DNA of 64,000 bases from Alphaproteobacteria bacterium (GCA_030053915.1 JASGCT010000005.1:1-64000), one strand, 5' to 3'. Numbered from the stretch's first letter, positions 9,457-18,317 are shown. Numbers and translations are program-made. The notes: a model not told the origin generated them from the sequence alone.

Positions 9457-11565
9457 TTAATTAAATTCTAAAATAATTTGTTGTCCTGGAACCATTATTT
9501 CATCTGGCCGAATACTCTGATTGATTAATTTTCCATGCCCTTTTATTTTAACATGAAGTCCAAGTTCCTCACAAATACTTAAAGCATCTTTCAAAGAATA
9601 GTCATATAAAACTGGCATACGTTTGGATTCATAAATTAAAGAAGGTTCAATATCCACTTTATTTTTCTTAAATTTTAGTTGCACCCAATCAGATACTTGT
9701 TTGTCTTTAACTATGAATTGATTGGGTAAAAAAGACGTCACAAAATTTGTAATATCATAATAGTTTTTAGACTTAGACAGATTGGAATCTTTTTCAAAAT
9801 TTGGCACCTTTGGGTTAAGATGTAATCTATTATTTAAATACAATTTTTCTACAATTGTTTTAAATACAGGACCTGCTACTTTAATACCGTAAAATTGCTT
9901 CGCATCAATTTTATTTTTAACCCATACAAAACAAGTGTATTGTGGATTATCAGCAGGAAAATAGCCAGCGAAACTTGAAAAATATTGATTTATATAACCT
10001 TGCGAACCCGCTGAAATTTTAGCAGTACCCGTTTTACCTGCAACTGGAACTATAAAATTCTTGAACAACTCTTTGGCAGTTCCATTTTCAACAACACCTT
10101 CTAAACATAATTGTAGTTTTTTAATTATTTGAGTTGACGTGAGTTGATTATTTAATATTGTAGGTTGCATGGTTTTAATGATTTTACCTTCCTCAGCAAT
10201 TGCCGATACTAAATAGGGTTTAACCATAATACCATGATTAGCAATGGCATTATAAAATTCAATAATTTGTAAAGGCGTTGTACCAATGGCATAGCCATAA
10301 GACATGGTTACTAATGTACCATTATTATAATGTTTGGTATTAGGCTTAATAATAAAGGGTTTACTTTCACCCCTTAAATCAATACCAGACGTACTGTCAA
10401 ATCTTGATTTAGATAGCATATTGTAATAAATTTGAGGATTATTTTTAAAATTTTGGCTAATTAATTTAGCGAAGCCAACATTTGAACTTAATTCAAAGGC
10501 TTGTTTAACTGTAACAACTTCTTTGTCATGTTCTTCACTATCATGCACTTCTATACCATTAACCACAGCTTTACCTTTTTCTATATTCACCGAAGAGTTA
10601 ATATCAATACTACCATCTTCTAAAAGCGCTAACAAAGAAAATAACTTAAATGTAGAGCCCGGTTCTGTTCGTCTTAACGCAAAATTTAACACCTCATCGT
10701 AATTACCATTAACCTGTTTTTCTAAGTTTGCAATTGCCTTTATTTTGCCTGTATGTGTTTCCATTACAATGACACAACCCTCTTCGGCTTCGTTCCATTT
10801 CATAACATCTAATAAGGCATTTTCGGATACTTCTTGAATATAAGAATCAATAGTAGTGATGATATCCTTACCAATTTCAGGTTCAACTTGGTCTTCATAA
10901 TTTACAGGAAGTGTTGCACCACCAGCAATTAGCCGTACCATACGCTTCCCATTATGTCCTCTTAAAATTGAATCGTACGAACTTTCCAAACCCACCGAAT
11001 TATTATCTCTAAAAATTCCTAAGGTTCGTCTTGCTAATAGTTGAAGAGGATAAATACGTTTGGGCTGTTCAACAGCAATTAAACCACTTCTATATCGACC
11101 TAATTTAAATAATTTAAATTGTTTTAATTTTAAAAAATCAAGATAACTCACATTGGATAATAATTTCAAATATTTGTTTTTTTTCTTAAAAGCTTGAATT
11201 AAAATTTTACGATATTCCAATGGCTGTTTTTCAGGAAATAATTTTGATAATTGTAAACTTAAAGAGTCTAAATGCTCCCAAAATTGACGCCCATTTTGAT
11301 TTCTTAAGTAATCTACATTTAAATCCATATAAATATCATACTCTGGTATTGACGTCGAAAGTAATTCGCCATCCTCACTATAAATATTGCCTCGTTCTGC
11401 AATAATATCTTGAATTTTTAAATGAATGCTATCGCTAATTGTTGTCCAAATTTTACCCTGAAATTGTTGAATATAAACCGCTCTACCAATTACCAAAATA
11501 AATAAACTACATATTAAAATGAAAAATAAAATTGCCCTAAAACGTAATTGTTCTTTAATTGCCAT
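9457..11565 (-). CDS. ftsI: Septal penicillin-binding protein FtsI/PBP2B-like with one PASTA domain
   Basis: Class B transpeptidase that cross-links septal peptidoglycan with FtsW. It has an N-terminal membrane helix (about 10-32), a PBP dimerisation domain, and a transpeptidase domain with SxxK (S304-TF-K307), SSN (360-362) and KTG (511-513). A C-terminal PASTA-like domain occupies about residues 640-702; PASTA is absent in E. coli FtsI but common in Bacteroidota and Firmicutes proteins. 702 aa. The start overlaps the ftsL stop by 11 nt. Confidence 0.95.
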   Translation of the reverse strand: MAIKEQLRFRAILFFILICSLFILVIGRAVYIQQFQGKIWTTISDSIHLKIQDIIAERGNIYSEDGELLSTSIPEYDIYMDLNVDYLRNQNGRQFWEHLDSLSLQLSKLFPEKQPLEYRKILIQAFKKKNKYLKLLSNVSYLDFLKLKQFKLFKLGRYRSGLIAVEQPKRIYPLQLLARRTLGIFRDNNSVGLESSYDSILRGHNGKRMVRLIAGGATLPVNYEDQVEPEIGKDIITTIDSYIQEVSENALLDVMKWNEAEEGCVIVMETHTGKIKAIANLEKQVNGNYDEVLNFALRRTEPGSTFKLFSLLALLEDGSIDINSSVNIEKGKAVVNGIEVHDSEEHDKEVVTVKQAFELSSNVGFAKLISQNFKNNPQIYYNMLSKSRFDSTSGIDLRGESKPFIIKPNTKHYNNGTLVTMSYGYAIGTTPLQIIEFYNAIANHGIMVKPYLVSAIAEEGKIIKTMQPTILNNQLTSTQIIKKLQLCLEGVVENGTAKELFKNFIVPVAGKTGTAKISAGSQGYINQYFSSFAGYFPADNPQYTCFVWVKNKIDAKQFYGIKVAGPVFKTIVEKLYLNNRLHLNPKVPNFEKDSNLSKSKNYYDITNFVTSFLPNQFIVKDKQVSDWVQLKFKKNKVDIEPSLIYESKRMPVLYDYSLKDALSICEELGLHVKIKGHGKLINQSIRPDEIMVPGQQIILEFN

Positions 11566-11887
11566 TTTGAATTGTGTCTTTTGAAATGATTAATGTAAAT
11601 GGAATATTTTCGGCAACTACCAATCCTAATCCTATAGCCTTTTGCGTAATGTACTTTTCGTTGGTAACAGAATTTAATTTAGCTTTTGATAGCTTATATT
11701 TTATTTTTAAATCCTCTAATTCAACCTCTGTTTTAGAAATATCTCTAATTAATTTATCGCCTAAATGTCCATTTCTTATATAAATAATTATTAAAAAAAA
11801 ACCTGTAATTAGTAATTTTAAATGGTTAAATATCCAGTCGGATTTAAATAAATTAGGAAAACTAAACATTTTTTTTAACTTCAACAT
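11555..11887 (-). CDS. ftsL: FtsL-like small divisome protein
   Basis: Small bitopic protein of 110 aa with one membrane helix (about residues 22-40) followed by a coiled-coil-like segment rich in Glu, Lys and Leu (about 45-85). This is the topology of FtsL, which forms a complex with FtsQ and activates FtsWI. FtsL sequences are poorly conserved, so the call depends on size, topology and the invariant position between rsmH and ftsI. It lies 2 nt after the rsmH stop and overlaps ftsI by 11 nt. Confidence 0.82.
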   Translation of the reverse strand: MLKLKKMFSFPNLFKSDWIFNHLKLLITGFFLIIIYIRNGHLGDKLIRDISKTEVELEDLKIKYKLSKAKLNSVTNEKYITQKAIGLGLVVAENIPFTLIISKDTIQNGN

Positions 11888-11889
11888 AA

Positions 11890-12798
11890 CTATGGTTTCA
11901 TAAATTTAACGGCTCTTAATTTGGCACTTGAACTTCTGGGATTAATTTTTTGCTCTTCTAAACTAGCCATAACTGGCTTTTTTGTCAATACTTCCCATTG
12001 TTTATAAGCATTTTTTTTATAACCAAATACAGCATCATAAGTAGCATTAGAATTTGATTCAGAAAAAAAATGTTTAACAATTCGGTCTTCAATAGAATGA
12101 AAACAAATAAAAACAACGCAACCATTGTTTTTTAAAACCTTTGATAAACTTTTTAGAAGCGCTTGTAAAACGTCAACCTCAGCATTCACTTCCATTCTTA
12201 AGGCTTGAAATAATTTAGCCCAAAATTTAATAGGATTACCAACTACCATTGGCTTTAACCATTTCATAAAGCTAAAAATTGTAGTAAAATCATGGTTATG
12301 TCTCGTGTCAATAATATAATTTGCTAAGTTTCTGGCATTGGTAACCTCACCATAATTTTGAAAAATTGTTTTTAATTGCTCATAATTATAGTTTTCTAAA
12401 ATCAAAGATGCCGTTTTGGTATTTCTTTTATCCATCCGCATATCTAAAGGTCCATCAAATCTATAACTAAAACCCCGCAATGGTTCGTCAAATTGATGAC
12501 TACTTACACCCAAATCTGCCAAAATACCATCTACTTCTTGAATGCCATGAAAAGCTAAAAAATTTTCTAAATAACTAAAATTCTCATTAACAAAATAAAA
12601 TCGTTCATCTTTAAAAAGCATATTCTTTACATCGGCATCTTGGTCAAATGCTATTAATTTACCATCTTTATTCAACATGTTCATGATTGCACTACTATGA
12701 CCTCCACCTCCAAAAGTTGCATCAACATAAACCCCGTTTGGTTTTACGTTTAAAAAATGAATGGCTTCCTTCAACATAATAGGTGTATGATACATCAT
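11890..12798 (-). CDS. rsmH: 16S rRNA (cytosine(1402)-N(4))-methyltransferase RsmH (MraW)
   Basis: SAM-dependent methyltransferase acting on C1402 in the 16S rRNA decoding centre. The N-terminal HTPIMLKE, the SAM-binding FGGGGHS loop (29-35), DLGVSSHQ and FRGFSYR-like segments, and the C-terminal PRSSSAKLRA motif are all characteristic. 302 aa is full length. Two consecutive ATGs (12798 and 12795) could serve as start. It is the second gene of the dcw operon, 6 nt after the mraZ stop. Confidence 0.97.
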   Translation of the reverse strand: MMYHTPIMLKEAIHFLNVKPNGVYVDATFGGGGHSSAIMNMLNKDGKLIAFDQDADVKNMLFKDERFYFVNENFSYLENFLAFHGIQEVDGILADLGVSSHQFDEPLRGFSYRFDGPLDMRMDKRNTKTASLILENYNYEQLKTIFQNYGEVTNARNLANYIIDTRHNHDFTTIFSFMKWLKPMVVGNPIKFWAKLFQALRMEVNAEVDVLQALLKSLSKVLKNNGCVVFICFHSIEDRIVKHFFSESNSNATYDAVFGYKKNAYKQWEVLTKKPVMASLEEQKINPRSSSAKLRAVKFMKP

Positions 12799-12804
12799 GA
12801 TTTA

Positions 12805-13278
12805 TTAGTTGGATTTAGATTTTAAATTATTCAATACCTTTTCACCCAATTCACTTGGATTAAATTTAGATAAATCAAAATAGATAGATTTGTACTCCTC
12901 AGCATTCCAAATTTCAAATTTATAAAACCCTCCAACTATTATCACATCTTTAGTAATTTTACCATAATCCCTTAAAAGTTGTGGTAAAAGTATTCTTTCT
13001 GTAGAATCATAAGTTACTTCAATGGCACTACTTACATAATATCTTAAAAAATGTCTGTTATCAGACGACAACCCTTCCAGGTTTTTATATTTATCTTCCA
13101 CATGAATTTTGAAAGATTCTGGCAAATACACTTCTATGCAAAAATCTAGCCCTCTATTTAATTTAAATACTTTTTGTCCCTCTGGTAATAGTTTTTTTAG
13201 GGATGAAGGAATTGCTAGACGCCCCTTAGCATCTACACTTGCTTCCCATTCACCTGTGATATTTTCTAAAAAAACCAT
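12805..13278 (-). CDS. mraZ: Transcriptional regulator MraZ
   Basis: AbrB-fold DNA-binding protein that regulates the dcw operon in other bacteria and is its first gene. Two MraZ repeats are visible: DAKGRLAIP near the N-terminus and DSTERILLP in the second half. The frame is open upstream to 13380, but I start at the ATG at 13278 (157 aa, MVFLENITGEW): this matches the family length, and the upstream extension would cross the TATTTTTG box at 13298-13305. Its operator in other bacteria is a set of short direct repeats upstream of mraZ. Confidence 0.95.
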   Translation of the reverse strand: MVFLENITGEWEASVDAKGRLAIPSSLKKLLPEGQKVFKLNRGLDFCIEVYLPESFKIHVEDKYKNLEGLSSDNRHFLRYYVSSAIEVTYDSTERILLPQLLRDYGKITKDVIIVGGFYKFEIWNAEEYKSIYFDLSKFNPSELGEKVLNNLKSKSN

Positions 13279-13297
13279 ATTTTTGCACTTTACAACA

Positions 13298-13305
13298 CAA
13301 AAATA
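13298..13305 (-). promoter_or_regulatory. Putative -7 box of the mraZ (dcw) promoter
   Basis: TATTTTTG on the minus strand matches the Bacteroidota TAnnTTTG -7 element and lies 19 nt before the mraZ ATG. No TTG sits at ideal -33 spacing; the nearest is about 30 nt upstream of the box. It would drive the whole minus-strand operon. Confidence 0.5.
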
Positions 13306-13340
13306 CACATTTTTGCATAAATATATTTTTTTTTGCAAAA

Positions 13341-13441
13341 AATATTTATCAACATTTTTTAAAAAAAATCCCAAAAACAATAAAATTACATAAAAACAAA
13401 GATTTTTGTTTATAACACCACAACAAATGTTGATAAATATT
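13341..13441. repeat. Perfect 17-bp inverted repeat upstream of mraZ
   Basis: AATATTTATCAACATTT at 13341-13357 is the exact reverse complement of 13425-13441. The 67-nt spacer contains a smaller inverted repeat, AAACAAA (13394-13400) and TTTGTTT (13405-13411). Each 17-bp arm contains TTATCAACA, one mismatch from the DnaA box TTATCCACA. It may be an operator for MraZ, DnaA or another regulator; the sequence shows only the repeat. Confidence 0.75.
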
Positions 13442-13457
13442 AAACAAATGTTTATAA
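13422..13457. repeat. 15-bp direct repeat with 21-bp period upstream of mraZ
   Basis: AACAAATGTTGATAA (13422-13436) recurs with a single change as AACAAATGTTTATAA (13443-13457). The 21-bp offset is two helical turns, which would place bound proteins on the same face. The first copy overlaps the right arm of the 17-bp inverted repeat. Confidence 0.7.
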
Positions 13458-13661
13458 TATAAGACTAAAAAAATATTCAAAGTGCAATTTTGTGGGATTT
13501 GCAATCTAAAAAATAAGCTTTTGTTAGAATTTTTAACTTTTTTTAACAAAATAAATGGCGAAAAAATAATTTTATTACTTCTTTATATTACATAAATTTG
13601 TAAAAAAATAATTTTTGTATTAAAATAATAAAAAATTTACAACGCTTTTAATAATTTTTCG

Positions 13662-13669
13662 TACCTTTG
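13662..13669 (+). promoter_or_regulatory. -7 box of the fusA promoter
   Basis: TACCTTTG is a perfect TAnnTTTG match and lies 38 nt before the fusA ATG. The region upstream is AT-rich, without a clear TTG at -33. It likely drives fusA-DUF420-SUI1-serC. Confidence 0.7.
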
Positions 13670-13707
13670 CAACCAATTTTAAAAAAAAACTATATAATAT
13701 TAATGTT

Positions 13708-15858
13708 ATGGGAGATTTAAAACTTCAAAGAAATTTTGGTATTGCCGCCCACATTGACGCCGGCAAAACTACTACTACCGAACGTATTTTACGTTATACG
13801 GGTATGATTCATAAAATAGGTGAAGTGCACGATGGTGCTGCTACTACAGATTGGATGGAACAAGAAAAAGAACGCGGTATTACAATAACCTCAGCCGCAG
13901 TAAGCTGTCAATGGAATTTTCCTACTGATAAAGGCAAGGTTTATGCAGATACTAAAAAATATTATTTTAATATCATAGATACTCCAGGACACGTTGATTT
14001 TACCGTAGAAGTAGAACGCTCTATGCGGGTTTTAGATGGTTTAATTGCTCTCTTTTCGGCCGTTGATGGCGTTGAACCACAATCAGAAACCGTGTGGCGA
14101 CAAGCCAATAGATACCGAGTTCCAAGAATTGGATTCGTTAATAAAATGGATCGCGCCGGTGCCGATTTTTTAATGGTTGTAAAACAAGTTAAAGAAATGC
14201 TTGGAGCTAAAGCCACGCCTCTACAACTGCCAATAGGCGCCGAAGATAATTTCAAAGGTGTTGTTGACTTAGTAAGAATGGTTGGTATTAAATGGCACGA
14301 AGAAACCGAAGGTATGACGTATGAAGAAATTCCTATCCCAGATGATATGCTTGAAGATGTTGAATTTTGGCGTAAAGAACTTATTGAAACTGTTGCCGAA
14401 TACGACGAAAAACTACTTGAAAAGTTTTTTGAAGACCCAAATTCTATTTCTGAAGATGAAGTGCATGAAGCTATTAGAAAAGCAACTATCGACCTGTCAA
14501 TCGTCCCTATGATGTGCGGTTCTTCTTTTAAAAATAAAGGTGTACAAACCTGTTTAGACGGCGTATGTAGGTATTTACCTTCACCCCTTGATATTGGTGC
14601 TACTGAAGGTACAGACCCAGACACCGATGAAAAAATATTTCGTAACCCAGATCCTAAAGAACCATTTGCAGCCCTCGCTTTTAAAATTATGACTGACCCT
14701 TATGTGGGTCGTTTAGCCTTTTTCAGATGTTATTCTGGTAGATTAGACTCAGGTTCTTATGTAAGAAATATGCGTAGTGGCAAAAATGAAAGAATCAGCC
14801 GTATCATGAAAATGTTTGCCAATAAACAAAATCCTATCGATTTTATCGAAGCCGGTGATATCGCCGCTGCAGTAGGATTTAAAGAAATAAAAACTGGCGA
14901 CACCTTATGCGATGAAAAACATCCTATTATCCTCGAAAATATGTTCATACCAGAACCCGTTATTTCGGTTGCGGTAGAACCTAAAACCCAAGCCGATGTT
15001 GATAAAATGGGCTTAGCCATTTCCAAACTTATTGAAGAAGATCCTACTTTAAGAGTTCGTAGCGATGAAGAAACTGGGCAAACCATTCTGTCTGGTATGG
15101 GCGAACTGCACCTCGAAATTATTGTTGAGCGTATGAGACGCGAATTTAAAGTAGAAGTGAATCAAGGTAACCCACAAGTAGCTTATAAAGAAGCCTTCTT
15201 GAATACCATAGAACATACTGAAGTACTTAAAAAACAAACGGGTGGTCGTGGTAAATTTGCTGAAATTGTATTTGATATTGGACCTGCCGATGCCGATTGG
15301 ATTGAAGCCAACAAAGATAAACGCATGCAGTTTGTAAATGATTTATTTGGCGGTTCTATTCCTAAAGAATTTGTACCTGCCATCATTAAAGGTTTTGAGT
15401 TCGCCATGAATACTGGCGTACTTGCTGGATACCCCGTTAGAGATATGAAAGTGAGAGTTTTTGACGGTAGTTACCATGATGTGGATTCAGATACCATGTC
15501 ATTTGAATGGTGTGCAAAAATTGCCTTTAGAGAATCGGCTAAAAAAGCCAAACCTATTTTACTTGAACCTATTATGAAAGTGGAAGTAGTAACGCCAGAC
15601 CAATACATGGGTGATGTTACGGGTGACTTAAACAGAAGACGTGGTATCATGGAAGGTATGGATACACGTGGTAATGCTCAAGTTATTAAAGCTAAAGTAC
15701 CTTTAAGTGAAATGTTTGGCTATGTAACACAACTTCGTAGTTTAAGTTCCGGACGTGCTACCTCAACAATGGAATTTAGCCATTACGCCCAAACACCCAA
15801 TAATATTGCCGAAGCCATTATTGCCAAAAGTAAAGGAAAAATAAAAATAGAAGACTAA
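13708..15858 (+). CDS. fusA: Elongation factor G
   Basis: Translational GTPase that catalyses ribosome translocation and, with RRF, recycling. The GTPase domain starts at the N-terminus with G1 AHIDAGKTT, the G2/G3 elements RGITI and [17 protein letters not shown], and G4 [10 protein letters not shown]. Domains II-V follow, with the domain [10 protein letters not shown] segment and C-terminal RSLSSGRAT. 716 aa is the usual length. The codon and base composition is slightly less AT-rich than its neighbours, as expected for a highly expressed gene. It is first in a plus-strand unit and its stop overlaps the next ATG by one base. Confidence 0.98.
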   Translation: MGDLKLQRNFGIAAHIDAGKTTTTERILRYTGMIHKIGEVHDGAATTDWMEQEKERGITITSAAVSCQWNFPTDKGKVYADTKKYYFNIIDTPGHVDFTVEVERSMRVLDGLIALFSAVDGVEPQSETVWRQANRYRVPRIGFVNKMDRAGADFLMVVKQVKEMLGAKATPLQLPIGAEDNFKGVVDLVRMVGIKWHEETEGMTYEEIPIPDDMLEDVEFWRKELIETVAEYDEKLLEKFFEDPNSISEDEVHEAIRKATIDLSIVPMMCGSSFKNKGVQTCLDGVCRYLPSPLDIGATEGTDPDTDEKIFRNPDPKEPFAALAFKIMTDPYVGRLAFFRCYSGRLDSGSYVRNMRSGKNERISRIMKMFANKQNPIDFIEAGDIAAAVGFKEIKTGDTLCDEKHPIILENMFIPEPVISVAVEPKTQADVDKMGLAISKLIEEDPTLRVRSDEETGQTILSGMGELHLEIIVERMRREFKVEVNQGNPQVAYKEAFLNTIEHTEVLKKQTGGRGKFAEIVFDIGPADADWIEANKDKRMQFVNDLFGGSIPKEFVPAIIKGFEFAMNTGVLAGYPVRDMKVRVFDGSYHDVDSDTMSFEWCAKIAFRESAKKAKPILLEPIMKVEVVTPDQYMGDVTGDLNRRRGIMEGMDTRGNAQVIKAKVPLSEMFGYVTQLRSLSSGRATSTMEFSHYAQTPNNIAEAIIAKSKGKIKIED

Positions 15859-16421
15859 TGCCAAACGAAAAGCGTGCTAAATTAATAATCGGTTCGTTTT
15901 CAATGGTTGTTTTTATTGTTGTTGTAGTTTTAGATCGCATTAAAGTACCTAATTTCTTGCCTTTCAACCCTAATATTTTAGCATTGCTTAATGCCATTAT
16001 AAATGCCATTGTTGCTGTATTGTTAGTGATGGCTTTGGTGGCTATTAAGAATAAAAAAATAGCTTTACATAAAAATTTCATGTTGACGGCTTTAACACTG
16101 TCCGTTGTATTCTTAGTATCTTATATTTTACATAAATTGGTGGCTGGTGAAGTTCGTTTTGGTGATAGCGATAAAAATGGTGTGCTTAGTATAGCCGAAA
16201 AAGAAGCCGTAGGCGCTTGGCGTTATATATATTTTGTGATATTAATTAGTCATATTATATTGGCGGCATTAGTGCTTCCATTTGTTTTAATGAGTGCTTA
16301 TAGAGGCTTGGTAGGCAATTACCCTCAACATAAAAAATTAGCAAAAAAAACCTTCCCTTTTTGGCTCTATGTTGCCCTAACAGGTCCCATCGTTTATGCT
16401 TTTATTTATAAATACTATTAA
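15858..16421 (+). CDS. DUF420 integral membrane protein with an EF-hand-like loop
   Basis: Membrane protein of 187 aa with five hydrophobic segments (about 9-26, 40-62, 74-96, 121-145, 168-186). Pattern and conserved histidines (H71, H92, H132) fit DUF420 (YozB-like), a family often found beside cytochrome oxidase and SCO genes. Its biochemical role is unknown. In the loop before the fourth segment, residues 103-114 (DSDKNGVLSIAE) match the 12-residue EF-hand consensus exactly, which is unusual for this family as I know it. The ATG shares one base with the fusA stop. An SCO homologue lies about 2 kb downstream, supporting a respiratory context. Confidence 0.82.
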   Translation: MPNEKRAKLIIGSFSMVVFIVVVVLDRIKVPNFLPFNPNILALLNAIINAIVAVLLVMALVAIKNKKIALHKNFMLTALTLSVVFLVSYILHKLVAGEVRFGDSDKNGVLSIAEKEAVGAWRYIYFVILISHIILAALVLPFVLMSAYRGLVGNYPQHKKLAKKTFPFWLYVALTGPIVYAFIYKYY

Positions 16422-16426
16422 CATTT

Positions 16427-16765
16427 ATGAAAAAAACGAACCTGCAAGATTTACAATTCGTTTATAGTACTAATAAAAACATCATTATTGAATCTAATAC
16501 CATAGTTGAACAGACTTTGGATCCTCAAAATCAAGCTTTGAAAATCAGATTGGATACCAAATTAAAAGCAGGTAAAATTCAAACCGTTATTTCGGGTTTT
16601 GTAGGTAATGTTGCAGATGCAGAAGAACTTACAAAATCTTTAAAAGTGCATTGTGGATCGGGCGGTAGCTTTAAAGATGGTCTCATCTGCATTCAAGGAG
16701 ATCATCGCGAAAAATCAAAACAATTTCTTTTAAAACAACATTATAAAAAAACAAAAATCATATAA
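16427..16765 (+). CDS. SUI1/eIF1-like translation factor (YciH family)
   Basis: Small protein of 112 aa whose C-terminal half matches the SUI1 fold: KIQTVISGF, then LKVHCGSGGSFKDGLICIQGDHREK. In eukaryotes eIF1 controls start-codon selection. The bacterial YciH can influence initiation-codon fidelity in vitro, but its cell role is unclear. It lies 5 nt after DUF420 and 1 nt before serC, downstream of fusA, so co-expression with EF-G is likely. Confidence 0.88.
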   Translation: MKKTNLQDLQFVYSTNKNIIIESNTIVEQTLDPQNQALKIRLDTKLKAGKIQTVISGFVGNVADAEELTKSLKVHCGSGGSFKDGLICIQGDHREKSKQFLLKQHYKKTKII

Positions 16766-16766
16766 A

Positions 16767-17843
16767 TTGAAACAACATGCCCTAAATTTTAATTCTGGTC
16801 CAGCTGTTTTACCTTTGGAAGTTATAGAAACATCGAAACAAGCTCTTCAAAATTTTAATGATACAGGACTTTCGATTTTAGAAATTGGACATCGTACTGA
16901 AGCTTTTAAAGCACTTGTATTTGAAACTCAAAATAATGTTAAAAATTTAATGAATATAGGGGCAGATTATGAGGTTTTATTTTTAACTGGGGGGGCAACA
17001 CAACAATTTATGCAAATTCCTTATAACCTTTTAAATAAATCAGATTCAGCAGCTTATGTAGTAAATGGTATCTGGGGTGAAAAAGCAGTGCAAGAAGCTC
17101 AAATTTGGTCTCAAATTCAGGTTGTTTCAAATACCACAAACGAAAATCATACTAAAATTGAGACGGATTTTGTTGTTGACAAAAATCATAAATACCTCCA
17201 TGTAACATCAAATAATACAGTTGAGGGCACGCAATGGCACCAATTCCCTAAAACTGAAATTCCTTTAGTGGCTGATATGAGTAGTGATATTTTTAGTCGT
17301 CAACTCGATTTTACGAAGTTCGATTTAATCTACGCAGGAGCTCAAAAAAATTTAGGGGCGGCTGGAGTTACTTTAGTTGTCATCAAAAAATCAATTTTAG
17401 AAAATAATCCTGAAAACCTGTCGCCAATTTTAGATTATCGTCAGCATATTAAAGCCGGAGCAATTTTAAATACCCCACCTGTTTTTGCAATTTATGTTTT
17501 AAGCGAAACTGTAAAATGGATTATAAATAACGGCGGTTTAAATTCTATGGAACAAAACACTTTTGAAAAAGCAAGTGCTATTTATAAAATTATTGATGAC
17601 TATAAGGATGTGTTTCATTGCCCGGTTCGTAAAGAAGACCGTAGTTTCAATAATATCATTTTTAATATGCCCAAAGAATTAGAAACCAATTTTTTAAATG
17701 AATGTAAAGCCCATAAATTTATCGGTTTAAAAGGTTATAGAACTAAAGGCGGGGTTAGAATCAGCATATATAACGCGATGCCGCTTGAGGATGTTAAAAT
17801 CTTGGGTAATTTTATGTTAGATTTTGTTAAACGGTATGTTTAA
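16767..17843 (+). CDS. serC: Phosphoserine aminotransferase
   Basis: PLP enzyme converting 3-phosphohydroxypyruvate and glutamate to phosphoserine and 2-oxoglutarate in serine (and pyridoxal) synthesis. N-terminal NFNSGPAVLP, the FLTGGATQQF phosphate-binding loop and the PLP-lysine motif AGAQKNLG are clear. 358 aa is the normal length. The start is TTG at 16767: no in-frame ATG precedes the conserved NFNSGPA sequence, and the ATG at 16777 is out of frame. The stop overlaps the convergent merC-like gene by 4 nt. Confidence 0.96.
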   Translation: MKQHALNFNSGPAVLPLEVIETSKQALQNFNDTGLSILEIGHRTEAFKALVFETQNNVKNLMNIGADYEVLFLTGGATQQFMQIPYNLLNKSDSAAYVVNGIWGEKAVQEAQIWSQIQVVSNTTNENHTKIETDFVVDKNHKYLHVTSNNTVEGTQWHQFPKTEIPLVADMSSDIFSRQLDFTKFDLIYAGAQKNLGAAGVTLVVIKKSILENNPENLSPILDYRQHIKAGAILNTPPVFAIYVLSETVKWIINNGGLNSMEQNTFEKASAIYKIIDDYKDVFHCPVRKEDRSFNNIIFNMPKELETNFLNECKAHKFIGLKGYRTKGGVRISIYNAMPLEDVKILGNFMLDFVKRYV

Positions 17844-18280
17844 TTTTTCTGACAACCACAATCGCTATTATCAACATAGGTTGCATTTGAGGGTTGATGG
17901 TGTGAATGGGTTCCTTTTTTTAATGACCTTTTACAGATTATAAAATTCAATGCGTGGGCTAATATAATAAAAAAAGCCCCAGAACTAACCAAAATTATTT
18001 CATCATTTTCAAGTAAAAATTTCGTAAAAACTATCACAATACCTATTGTAAATAAAATGATAGGTAGCAAAGAATGGTTATGCTTTTTGATGCCAAAATA
18101 AAATTGGGAAGTGCCGATACAGAATGAAATAAAAATCATACCAGCTTCAAACCATTCATTTTCAAAAAAACTGCCTAAAAAATAGGGCAAGCTTGTCATA
18201 AAAAAGGGTAAAACAGCACAATGAATTGCACAAATTAATGCGGCACTTATTCCTAGGGTATCCCAATTTATTTTTATCAT
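17840..18280 (-). CDS. MerC-domain membrane protein
   Basis: Membrane protein of 146 aa with four hydrophobic segments and the MerC-type early Cys-rich helix (AALICAIHCAVLPF, Cys17 and Cys21). MerC proteins import mercuric ions in mer operons, but chromosomal Bacteroidota members have no mer genes nearby and their substrate is unknown. The C-terminus is His/Cys-rich (SHHQP and DCGCQ), suggesting metal binding. It is convergent with serC (4-nt overlap) and divergent from the SCO gene; the two share a 44-nt promoter region. Confidence 0.8.
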   Translation of the reverse strand: MIKINWDTLGISAALICAIHCAVLPFFMTSLPYFLGSFFENEWFEAGMIFISFCIGTSQFYFGIKKHNHSLLPIILFTIGIVIVFTKFLLENDEIILVSSGAFFIILAHALNFIICKRSLKKGTHSHHQPSNATYVDNSDCGCQKN

Positions 18281-18301
18281 GAATTTATGCTTAAAATTTG
18301 T

Positions 18302-18309
18302 TACTTTTG
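18302..18309 (+). promoter_or_regulatory. -7 box of the SCO-family gene
   Basis: TACTTTTG matches TAnnTTTG and ends 15 nt before the SCO ATG. It abuts the minus-strand box at 18310-18317. Confidence 0.6.
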
Positions 18310-18317
18310 CAAAATTA
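18310..18317 (-). promoter_or_regulatory. Putative -7 box of the merC-like gene
   Basis: Read on the minus strand this is TAATTTTG, a TAnnTTTG match 29 nt before the merC-like ATG at 18280. It lies back to back with the SCO box, so only one polymerase could occupy the site at a time. Confidence 0.45.

Larger units (their letters stand above)
13279..13707. other. Divergent intergenic region between mraZ and fusA
   Basis: This 429-nt AT-rich gap separates the minus-strand dcw operon from plus-strand fusA. It holds a -7 box for each side (13298-13305 and 13662-13669), a perfect 17-bp inverted repeat with a nested 7-bp hairpin, and a direct repeat. No convincing gene is seen; a 94-codon plus-strand frame ending at 13393 is a shadow of mraZ. 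Confidence 0.7.

Noticed and set aside
13279-13380. Upstream extension of mraZ to 13380
   Set aside because: Adds 34 residues of Cys/Lys/Phe-rich sequence absent from MraZ and crosses the promoter box.
13341-13457. Calling the mraZ-fusA gap a replication origin
   Set aside because: Only three imperfect DnaA-box-like sites, no dnaA or clear unwinding element; kept as a regulatory repeat.
13962-14624. 220-codon minus-strand open frame inside fusA
   Set aside because: Antisense shadow of EF-G with Ser-rich low-complexity translation and no recognisable domain.
17840-18280. Mercury-resistance (mer) operon
   Set aside because: Only a MerC-domain protein; no merR, merA, merP or merT.
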